From Temnothorax longispinosus (Eukaryota > Arthropoda > Insecta > Hymenoptera > Formicidae): 64,000 nt of DNA. Shown piece after piece: positions 23,265 through 32,642 of the stretch. Where the stretch lies: positions 15,087,406-15,151,405 of the forward strand of contig NC_092361.1 of the NCBI RefSeq assembly GCF_030848805.1, written 5' to 3'. Under the pieces are notes generated by a model. It saw only the letters and a list, made by a program, of their open reading frames with translations. It had not been told where the DNA came from and searched no databases. The position numbers and the translations under genes were made by a program. The stretch's first letter is position 1, and each line of letters opens with the position of its first letter.

Positions 23265-23419
23265 TAATGCCCGATCTACAATAACTGTAGTAAGCCTCAA
23301 GCCGTAAGAAATTGACCAATTACAGGCGAATGTGAGGAGAATAATCGACTGTGAATGGTCAATTTCTTACATCTTGAGGCTTACTACAGCTTACTACAGC
23401 TATTGTAGATCGGGCATAA
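23265..23419. mobile_element. Fold-back related to the GGCCCGGTCTACA family
   Basis: ATGCCCGATCTACAATA is mirrored by TATTGTAGATCGGGCAT. The arms include AAGCCTCAAG and GTAAGAAATTGACCAATTAC, again with the CCAAT-type core. The right arm has an extra copy of AGCTTACTACAG. Confidence 0.8.
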
Positions 23420-23530
23420 AGGTCGTAGGTGCAATAAGTTAGAGTGAAACAAAATATACTTGTCTCACTCTAACTTATTGCACTAGTGCACACCAGTTCA
23501 GGAAGTTCTACGAAAAAGAACAAACCTATA
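23420..23530. mobile_element. Fold-back, asymmetric ends
   Basis: GTGCAATAAGTTAGAGTGA is inverted as TCACTCTAACTTATTGCAC around a loop of about 24 bp. The right end (GAACAAACCTATA) resembles the right end of the GGTCTGTTC family, so this may be a rearranged member. Confidence 0.65.
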
Positions 23531-23646
23531 ATAATTAGTATTTTACTGTTATTTTTTAATAATTTATTATATATAGCCATAATCATATTTATATATATAT
23601 AAACTATTGAATTAAATTCATTTTTATATTTTAATGAACTGCATAC

Positions 23647-23899
23647 CCAGGTAGCATTAATGTCTAAAAGACATTATAAAGATGTCTTTAAGATGCCAGA
23701 AATCTTAAAGATGTCTTTTATGGCGTTTTCGATTTACTACTCGACCCGACTCGGGTCGCATCAATGGACGTGGAATACACACATAGATATGTATGTATTC
23801 CACGTCAATGATGCTAGAGTCCTGTATACATGATGCGACCCGAGTCGGTTTGAGTCGCAAATCGAAAACGCTATTAGACATTAATTGCTACCTGGGTAG
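23647..23899. mobile_element. Three-level nested fold-back
   Basis: The outer arms are CCCAGGTAGCATTAATGTCT and AGACATTAATTGCTACCTGGG. The middle arms hold GCGTTTTCGATT with CGACCCGACTCGGGTCGCATCA and their inverse. The innermost hairpin is GACGTGGAATACA/TGTATTCCACGTC. The outer part also holds direct AGATGTCTTT repeats. Confidence 0.75.
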
Positions 23900-24995
23900 G
23901 TACTAAAGTGATTTGAATAATGTTTTTGAAAAGCGTCCGATAATTAGACCGAAAATGGCGGATGTCCAAATCCATGAGGAGCTCTAGAATCTAAATTTTT
24001 CTATATTTATTTATAAAGCTCTTTGTAATGTAAAAATGGATTTTATAATATACTGAGACTACATTTTTAAGCTAATTTTCCTCTCAAGTAATATATACTT
24101 ATTCAATATATATTTTAATATAGTTTGTGTAAATATATTAATAAATTGTAACTATTATAATTTATAAAAATTCTTGATATTGTTATAAGATTGAGTTAGA
24201 TTAAACACTAACGATTCAAAATTGTGGCATCCAATTTTGAAATCTGTACTTTTTAAATATATTTCCAGACAGGGATAATATACGATATTGACTTAAACTC
24301 GTTTAAATTAATTCCAGATGATACATCACGACTATTGTAAGGAAAATCCTTTGACAGTTCTACAGTCTCTGCTGTGGAGACTAAAAAAAAATTATAGTTT
24401 TATAAAAATATTTTCATAAAAGTATATTTGAATATAGAATATATGTTGTGCTATCAGTATTTTGGTGTCTTCCTATTATTCCTATCATTTTGATGTATTG
24501 TATTCGGACAACTTCTTGACTAGATTGCATATTTCATTTTTTTTCTCACGTTCCTGGCGGCTAGAAATTTTAATTAGAGAAAAAAGAGGGGAGAGAAGTC
24601 TTCGTATAATAATTGTGTATCGGACGTAAATGCCATCATATGTCGATATTACAAAAATAATGTACATGATTTAATGTTTAACATTAAGCATCCTGATATT
24701 CGTAGGTAATCATCGGATAAACTTGACATTATAAAAAGACAAACTTGATTTTAATCGGAGACAGTGATGGTGTCGAGTTTGAGTTCTGGCGTATCACTTG
24801 TTTGCGCGACGTCAAGTTTCTGTATACATGCTCGAGTACACAAATACAATATTTATGTAAATACGATGCGATATATACAATATACAAATGCATCACACTT
24901 GAGGCTTAATGGTTATCCGAGTGATACGTATTTAAAAAAATAAAACACAAGGCAGAGGGACAGTGGTGAGGAGAGTCACGATCGGGACATCTGGC
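23900..24995. other. AT-rich intergenic DNA and ZC3H15 3' UTR
   Basis: No gene is supported. The right part next to the ZC3H15 stop codon is likely its 3' UTR. Confidence 0.4.
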
Positions 24996-27009
24996 TTACT
25001 CCTCCAAGTCCAGGTCCCCCAATTCTTCCTCCAAACCCTCCAGGTCCTCCTCCACGAAAAGATTTTCGTTAATAGCTACGGCAACAGCACCCTCGTCCAC
25101 GGTTACTGCAGTAGAAATCGTGTTAATTATCGAACGACGTAGCATAATAATTAATACGTTTATTGTCCGCATTTAATAAGCGTAAATTCTTATATTCAGA
25201 GAGATATTATTTATGGTTATATACAATTCATAGAGATTTATATATTAATCCGTAAGTATATTAATATAAATCTAAGATAATCTGAATCACTTATACGTTT
25301 CTGAATTTTAAGTATTCTATTAGCGGACTATAAGCGTGTTAACGTTAAATGATGTAATTGATGTAGTAAAAATTGATGTAACCTGTAGTATCTTTATTGT
25401 TATCGGTGGCATTGCTGGCCTTTAACCGATCCTCAGCTGCCACTGTGATACCGTTAATATCGATTTCGCTAGCTTCAAAAGCAAGACGATCCGTATCAAG
25501 TTCTCTATACTGTACATCTTCAAAATCATCTTCTTCACGAGCATAACTAGATATTGCTTCATCTCCTTCATCGATACCTGTAACATTTATTATCAGTATA
25601 TACTAATTAAATAATAAATTCTATGAGAAATTTTAGTGAGTTGTAACACGAGATCTTACCATCTCCTGCTGCAAGCTCTGGATTGAAGTAAAACATTTCT
25701 CTTCCTGATATACCGACTTGACGTCCAGCTTTATAATCGCTCCTCTTTTTCTCCTCATCCTTGATCGCCTGCTCCTGTTTCTCTTTCAACTTTCTTTTCT
25801 TCCAAGCCAAAAATGTCTCTAGTGTTATCTTGGTCTGTTGAAAATATTTGTTACGTGGAAAATGTAATCAACATTGTGGTGTCGAAAATTTATATATATT
25901 TCATGTACAGTGTTTTCGTACCTGATTAGGTCCCAAATTGGCCCTTTCCGTTTCTATTAGATCCTCCAAGGAGATTTCATCCTTCTTGTCCTCCTTTTTC
26001 TTATCTTTCTTCAAGACAAATCCAGGAGGTAAAGCATGCCTGTAGATACATTTTTGACCAGACGGACATTCCCAGAACCAACCATATTTTGATTTCTCCA
26101 CTGCTTCTAAGAAGTGTTTGCATATCTAGCGAAAAAAGTCTTATTTCATTAATTCTCGTTACTTGAGTAAGAGCTTGAATGATTTTCTCGATCAGATTAT
26201 TATAAATATTAATTTATACAGCTTACAATGTCGGTAGTTGGACGATTGCCACCACCATGTTTCTTTTCCACAACCTCTTTCAGTTTATCCTCGTCCCACT
26301 TATCCATCGTATCCCCCTCCTTATCATCGTCATCTCTCATATCACAATATAAAGATCGCTTCTCAGCTTTCCGCTCGATGCTCAAATCATGCGAGAATTT
26401 ACACTTATCTCCTTTTGTACATTGTCCCTGTTTAAAAAACGCGCACACGACAGACTTGGGGTCTATGCCTGCAGAAATTGTTTCGTCACAGTAGTATTTT
26501 CTTACTTAAAGATTATCCGTTATTTAATAGCTTCTGACTATCGTGGATGTACTCGATACCTTTTTCTATCTTTTGCGTTTGAACGGGCTTAAAAATAAGA
26601 GCTAGTTCCTTCTGTTCCTTCAGCTTCTTCTCCTTCTCCAACTTCTTGGCATTGGGATCATCGAGTTTGCGAGGATTTACGCCGCCCGATTTTACCTGCT
26701 TTTCCACTTGCTGAATAAACTTCTGTTGCTTGGCACCTTTCTTGTTTTTTATACCGAAAGTCTTGTCCTTAAAGCAGAAAGAAGGTTCAGATCTTAGAGA
26801 AGTCACGCTTCGTACGTGAGCACGCGTTGATAAATAATGTGGCATAAATTGATCAGTATCCACATAGTTCATTTAGGAAACATGTGGAATCCCAAAGGTT
26901 TTAATTAGAGGCAAAGAGTGTCTTACATCTCGCGTACCTCAATAACCTTTTCCTTCTTCTTTTGCTCCGTTTTCTTGCTCGGCGCCGCCGGCACCTTTTT
27001 CGGTGGCAT
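24996..27009 (-). CDS. ZC3H15: Zinc finger CCCH domain protein 15 (DRG-family regulatory protein 1)
   Basis: Seven exons: 27009-26938, 26767-26560, 26468-26227, 26125-25922, 25834-25660, 25577-25383, 25105-24996, encoding about 401 residues (human 426). The N-terminus is [20 protein letters not shown], followed by [20 protein letters not shown]. Two CCCH fingers follow: [20 protein letters not shown] and [20 protein letters not shown] continuing to [12 protein letters not shown]. The DFRP domain ([20 protein letters not shown]) follows, then an acidic C-terminus. ZC3H15 binds and stabilises the ribosome-associated GTPase DRG1 in the cytoplasm (family knowledge). All exon phases agree. Confidence 0.95.
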
Positions 27010-27593
27010 TCTGTCAACTCGAGCACCTCACCTCGGTGACAGAAAACGCCTAAAACCCACCGAGAAATTTCAATGATAACTCCACTCTCCTCCGAATCCA
27101 CCGTACTGAAACCAGAAACCAGACGCAATCACCACGTTTTATTTTGGATCGAGATGACAAACTTCGCGCGATGAAATTTCCTAGAAATGGAAAATTAAGG
27201 TAGCTGTCTCGCTACGTGCTAGTCATGTGACTGTTTGTAGGTTTTCACGTTCAGAAATATATTTCAGGCAATTTTTGCTAAAGAAAAAATAATTTCATGA
27301 ATTATGGTGTAAAATTTCATATGTGACAAAGTATGTTACTTTTTCCAAATTATGTGATTTTTCTCATTTGACTCCGTTTTGATCAGCTGATCATATATTG
27401 ACGATCTATTTTACCGATCTTGTAAATCCTTCTTTTTCCCCGTTACTTTTGCTCTCCGAGAACGGAGCTCTTTTTTTAATTTTTCTACAGACTACTTTGC
27501 GTATTTTTTGCCACTCATTATTATCACAATTCTTTTTTATTCTTTTGCTGCTTTGAAATTTGCGCCGTTAGCTACCAGGCACAGTGGCTTCCC
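27010..27593. other. ZC3H15 5' flank
   Basis: This holds the presumed leader and promoter of ZC3H15. A short sequence, GGTAGCTGTCTCG, occurs at about 27200 and again near 27755. No gene is supported. Confidence 0.4.
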
Positions 27594-27719
27594 TGGGCTG
27601 CGTTCAAAAACTTCACTCGGGTGCACACCAGTGTCGTTCTGTCCTTTTTCAATTTTTAGTACCTAACAAAGATAGAACGACGCGATGTGCACTCGAGTAA
27701 AGTTTTCGAACGCACCCCT
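27594..27719. mobile_element. Fold-back of the GGCTGCGTTC family
   Basis: GGGCTGCGTTCAAAAACTT and CACTCGGGTGCACA are inverted as TGTGCACTCGAGT and AAGTTTTCGAACGCACCC, with a further TGTCGTTCT/AGAACGACG pair near the loop. Similar ends occur at 31190-31331 and 36349-36451. Confidence 0.75.
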
Positions 27720-30186
27720 GTGCGAGAGCAAAAGTTAGTGAAGAACCTCATTAAGGTAGCTGTCTCGTCAGGGCATGTATTAGATAAAGTTTCCGATTTC
27801 GGTTTTTATATCAAATTATATGATCAGCTTTGCAGTCGATTTTTTCTGTGGCTCCTTACCGACTATTTACTCTAGAAAATCGATCTCGAAAATCACAAAT
27901 TTTGCATTACTTCATACAGAAAAGAAGGCTCTATCACGCGTTTCAATCACATATTTTCGTATTTTTCGATTAGATGAAGTGAGAAAAAAACATTGCTTTT
28001 TGTACATTAGATTTCGAAGAATCCGATGCAACCATAAAATATATAATAATAACGTTCTTTGGGTATCGGTAGAAGCTATATAGTGGAATTATTTGCTATT
28101 TTCTTGCAATTTACTGCCGATTATTTTCAGCTGTTTGAGCGCGTCGAGATCATGAGCAGACGCACGCTTGTCGCAACAGCCAATCGGAAGCAGTAATAGT
28201 TCTGGAGACTGTAGTCGCATTATCTTACATATACGTATGATGCGTGAGTGTGTCATATATACGTATACGTTTGTGCTTGTGCTGTCGAGCACTTTTAATT
28301 GTATACAACATTTTTATATGGGTAATTATTATATTCTAAAACTTGCATATTAATGATAAGAACTCAATTATCTATATGTGCTGTAAATAGGTAGCTGGTG
28401 ATTCAAGATCTATTTTTCGACCTATATATTTAAGAGAGAGATTTGCAGAAGAAAAGAAATATACCAAAGTATTAAGGATCGAACATATTTTTGATGTACT
28501 CGGACCGCGAGGCTGAACAATATTCTGAGGAAAGTATTATACAAGATACAAAGATTGGACAATATCTCCCCTTATCTTCCATTGACAATTTGAAGATATG
28601 CTAAAAACTGATCCAGAAGCTTTCATGCAAGTTGTAAGTAAAGCTGCTTATCACAATTATAATTAATTCTATAAACATTTACAAATAACATTTCGGGTGA
28701 GTAGATATAATAAATTTACACAATAAAATCAGACTTTAAAAATTTAAGAATTAAGAAAAGACTGTAAGAGATATCTCCTCTCCCTCTCCCTCTCTCTCCC
28801 TCTTTCTCCCTTTCTCTCCAAGAGTAGTAAATATAATATTTGCAATTTAGAGTCGACAAAGAGCTATAGNNNNNNNNNNNNNNNNNNNNNNNNNNNNNNN
28901 NNNNNNNNNNNNNNNNNNNNNNNNNNNNNNNNNNNNNNNNNNNNNNNNNNNNNNNNNNNNNNNNNNNNNNNNNNNNNNNNNNNNNNNNNNNNNNNNNNNN
29001 NNNNNNNNNNNNNNNNNNNNNNNNNNNNNNNNNNNNNNNNNNNNNNNNNNNNNNNNNNNNNNNNNNNNNNNNNNNNNNNNNNNNNNNNNNNNNNNNNNNN
29101 NNNNNNNNNNNNNNNNNNNNNNNNNNNNNNNNNNNNNNNNNNNNNNNNNNNNNNNNNNNNNNNNNNNNNNNNNNNNNNNNNNNNNNNNNNNNNNNNNNNN
29201 NNNNNNNNNNNNNNNNNNNNNNNNNNNNNNNNNNNNNNNNNNNNNNNNNNNNNNNNNNNNNNNNNNNNNNNNNNNNNNNNNNNNNNNNNNNNNNNNNNNN
29301 NNNNNNNNNNNNNNNNNNNNNNNNNNNNNNNNNNNNNNNNNNNNNNNNNNNNNNNNNNNNNNNNNNNNNATTCATGAATATTTTTACAGGTAGGTGGCAT
29401 TTGTATTCGTATGCAACACTGATATGTAAATTATCAATATATTTAAATAAATATCCAAATTAATATTTCAAATTTCAATATTAAAAATAATAATATTATT
29501 ACATGCATTTAACTTTTTATTCTTAATCTTTTTCACTCTTCATAAATTCTTAATTTTTCGTATTTTTTAACTTTTTAATTAAATATTTAATTTAAAAAAT
29601 TACGTAACTCGAATCTCTACATGAAATTTTTTCACATAAAAGCTTTGAAAAATTTGATAAATAGAATCCCTAATTCTTGCGTATTTATAATTTAAATAAT
29701 TATAATTTTTTAAACGTAAGATATTACGAGTATGTTGAATTTTATAAGTACTTTATTAAATAATTTAAGCCTCTCAAATGTCAAAAAATATATAATATTT
29801 TATGTGTTATTATATATACATAATATTACTGTAACTGACGCGTGGAATACTCATTGCAATCACGTATTAGTTCTTACGGGGAAACCGTTTAATAAGTCCA
29901 CAAATAATTAATAAAATATAAATAAATTGCTCATCTCGTGGTTGCCTCGCCGACGCTTCTCTGAGCCTCCTCCTCCTCCCTCGTTCCTCCGTGACCGCTC
30001 CTCATGTGTAAATAAATTAAAAAGTCATGTAATTGTAAAATTGTATTTTTTTATTGTAAATTATATAAAAAATATTTTGCTTATGAGTAAATAAATTGTA
30101 GTACAAGGTTTTGATAAAAGGCACATATATTTCTAAGGATATAAACAAAATACAAATATTTCTTAAAAATAAAACTAATATTGTTG
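27720..30186. other. AT-rich intergenic DNA containing an assembly gap
   Basis: No complete gene is seen. A short stretch at about 28560-28650 reads QFEDMLKTDPEAFMQVVS before a stop. This vaguely resembles the N-terminal part of Harbinger-type transposase proteins, but is too short to call. Confidence 0.35.
28870..29369. other. Assembly gap (500 N)
   Basis: Exactly 500 unknown bases, which is the conventional size for a scaffold gap of unknown length. Any open frame spanning it is meaningless. Confidence 0.99.
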
Positions 30187-30427
30187 GAAAGTAAGAGCCA
30201 CCGCACAAGACTCTCGTATGGTCACGTAGCGTAACATAACGTGAGCCAACGCACAAGAAACGTATTGGTTACGGCCGTTACGGCGTTATACGTTTCTTGT
30301 GCGTTGATCTACGTTACGTTACCATACGAGAGCTTGTGCGGAGGCTCTAACCGATACGTTTCTTGTGCGTTGATTCACGTTACGTTACGTTACGTGATCA
30401 TACGAGAGTCTTGTGGGTGGCTCTAAA
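30187..30427. mobile_element. Three-arm fold-back, copy 1
   Basis: The left arm runs from GAGCCACCGCACAAGACTCT to CAACGCACAAGAAACGTAT and is followed by its inverse (ATACGTTTCTTGTGCGTTG to GGCTC). Then a second inverse arm of the same kind ends GGTGGCTC. TAA flanks both ends. A copy about 95% identical by eye lies at 30954-31189 in the same orientation. Confidence 0.8.
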
Positions 30428-30600
30428 TTCTCGCGCCACACCGAACGCACGAATCCCGTGTCTTATTTAAGAGTGCGGATCCATAATTCGTAAAGCGGGC
30501 AGCACACACTTCTGCATAACGCATAATGCGTAAGCATAAGAAAATTGATTGGTCTATTTCCTTATGCACATGTGTATGGACCCATCAATTTTCTTATGCT

Positions 30601-30743
30601 AAAACTCCATAGACGCGGAAACGTCGTGCGGTAGAGTGCGTTGACCAATCAGAAGGCTGCCGCAAGTCGCCTGCGGCAAAATCAAAATTTGTGATTGGTC
30701 AACGCACTCTGCCGCATGGCGTTTCCGCGTCTATGGAGTCTTA
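30601..30743. mobile_element. Inserted fold-back B
   Basis: AAGACTCCATAGACGCGGAAACG-type ends are inverted: ACTCCATAGACGCGGAAACG against CGTTTCCGCGTCTATGGAGT. The inner arms GAGTGCGTTGACCAATCA and TGATTGGTCAACGCACTC carry the CCAAT-type core. Confidence 0.85.
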
Positions 30744-30903
30744 GGGTTGATTTATAATAGCCGTAACCGTTGATTTAAGCCGTAATCTTTAAGAAATTGA
30801 CCAATCACAGTCGAATGTGAGAAGAATAATCGACTGTGATTGGTCAATTTCTTAAAGATTACGGCTTAAATCAACGGTTACGGCTATTATAAACCAGCCC
30901 TTA
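30744..30903. mobile_element. Inserted fold-back C
   Basis: GGGTTGATTTATAATAGCCG pairs with CGGCTATTATAAACCAGCCC. The inner arms CTTTAAGAAATTGACCAATC and GATTGGTCAATTTCTTAAAG are perfect over about 35 bp. The core matches that of the element at 22721-22871. Confidence 0.85.
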
Positions 30904-30953
30904 TGCTTATGCTTACGCATTATGCGTTATGCAGAAGTGTGTGTCCGGGCCCT

Positions 30954-31189
30954 TAGAGCCACCGCACAAGACTCTCGTATGGTCACGTAGCGTAACATAA
31001 CGTGAGTCAACGCACAAGAAACGTATTGGTTACGGCCGTTACGACGTTATACGTTTCTTGTGCGTTGATCTACGTTACGTTACCATGCGAGAGCTTGTGC
31101 GGAGGCTCTAACCAATACGTTTCTTGTGTGTTGACTCACGTTACGTTACGCTACGTGACCATACGAGAGTTTTGTGCGGTGGCTCTTAA
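30954..31189. mobile_element. Three-arm fold-back, copy 2
   Basis: It has the same three-arm architecture and nearly the same sequence as 30187-30427, flanked by TTA. Differences are scattered single bases and one short length change. Confidence 0.8.
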
Positions 31190-31331
31190 TGGTTGCGTTC
31201 AGCCGTACTTCGGCTTAACCAAGCGAAAGGTAGCAACTGAATGTGATTGGTTCTTACCTTTGGATCCAACCAATTACACTTAATTGCTACCTTTCGCTTG
31301 GCTAAGCAGAGGTTCGGCTGAACGCAACCAA
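31190..31331. mobile_element. Fold-back with GGTTGCGTTCAGCCG ends
   Basis: GGTTGCGTTCAGCCG and AACCAAGCGAAAGGTAGCAA are inverted as TTGCTACCTTTCGCTTGGCT and CGGCTGAACGCAACC. GATTGG and CCAATT lie by the loop. It directly abuts the preceding element. Confidence 0.85.
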
Positions 31332-31904
31332 TATCCATATCATATTTCTCATAAAATAAAAGTTACATAGATTCGTGAATTTTTTTTATATACTCTTTAT
31401 ATAATAATGCAGGGAGATAAAGAGCCCGATTTTGCATTTTTGCTCTTAAAAATTTATAATAAATAAAATACGGAGTAAAGTGCAGTTTAATGTGCACTTA
31501 GTGCATAAAGTGCACCTGAGTGCATCTGAGTTTGCCTGGGTCTCCTGCTCCTGCCGACCCAATTGTTAATATTTATGATAATGTGTCAGTTTTGATTAAT
31601 ATGCAATAAACGAGATGTCAGATGTGCGTTTTTTGATAGCTCGCACTTTTGGTCGGCCAATCAATCGTTTCCTTCCTCCAGTGATTTTAGTAATTTTTCG
31701 TTGCGGCGTGGGCGAATGGCGAACTTGTCGGCAAAATTCCGGCTCGCGCGAACTGTCGCTCACTTCGGACTTCCTCGCGCCACGTTGCGCGAGATGGCTC
31801 TTCGTTCGGCGCGATCACGGTGAACGCGTGAACGTGCGGGTTAGGTCAGGTAGTCAGGTTCGACGAATTCACGAGTTAACCGACGTTAAACCGAAGACGC
31901 CGCG
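31332..31904. promoter_or_regulatory. eIF3e upstream region and promoter
   Basis: From about 31640 the sequence becomes CpG-rich and contains GGGTTAGGTCAGG (31838-31850), about 55 bp before the eIF3e ATG. Repeated GTGCA-type motifs occur at 31475-31530. No other gene is seen. Confidence 0.5.
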
Positions 31905-32598
31905 ATGGCAAAATTCGACTTAACGTCTCGCATAGGTCAATACCTGGACCGGCACTTGGTGTTTCCTTTGCTGGAGTTCCTATCGGCGAAACAGGTAAGG
32001 CGCGCGGTAATCTACGGGCGCGGGCGTCGCGGGACCTACGTTTTGGTTATGTTACATATATGTGTAATAAACAGTTATTTCTTTATTACATATATGTGTA
32101 TTGCAGATTTATGATGAGGACGAGCTGCTGCACGCGAAACTCGATATCCTCAGCAAGACGAACATGATCGACTACACCATCGACATTAGAAAGCAGCTGT
32201 ATCCCAATGTGGAAGTACCGGAGGTGCGTTTCTCTACGTAACGTGTATGCCACTGTTGCGTGATTGCGAGACGAATGTTATAGATTTAGTTCACATCATA
32301 GAACGGTATTCATAGTCGGTACTCATATTTAAGATCGTCTTATGGCTCGTCTACAATAACCGTAAGACATAAACAGTAAGTTATTGACCACAGTCGATTA
32401 TTCCTGTAAAAATCCATTAGTCAATAGCTTACTGCTTATGTCTTACTGCATACTTCCTTACAAGCCAGTATTCTAAGGGTAGGTTTAAGCTCACAATTCT
32501 ATTTAGAGCTTACACGCTCTTCATAGAATCATTTCATCCTTGTTTAACAAGTGTTAAACAAGGACAAACAAAGTACAAATGGAACCTATCATAGTCAG

Positions 32599-32642
<44 letters not shown>

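Larger units (their letters stand above)
30495..30953. mobile_element. Outer fold-back split by two inserted fold-backs
   Basis: GGGCAGCACACACTTCTGC and ATAACGCATAATGCGTAAGC are matched in inverse by the sequence ending TGTGTGTCCGGGCCC. The arms include AAAATTGATTGG. The right arm is interrupted after CTTATGCT (about 30600) and resumes at about 30903, with two complete fold-backs in between. Confidence 0.8.

Noticed and set aside
28716..29400. Long open frames across the N run on the minus strand
   Set aside because: They consist of unknown bases only; this is an assembly gap.
30187..31190. CRISPR-like repeated blocks
   Set aside because: Repeats are inverted palindromic arms of unequal length in a eukaryotic genome, with no regular spacer pattern.
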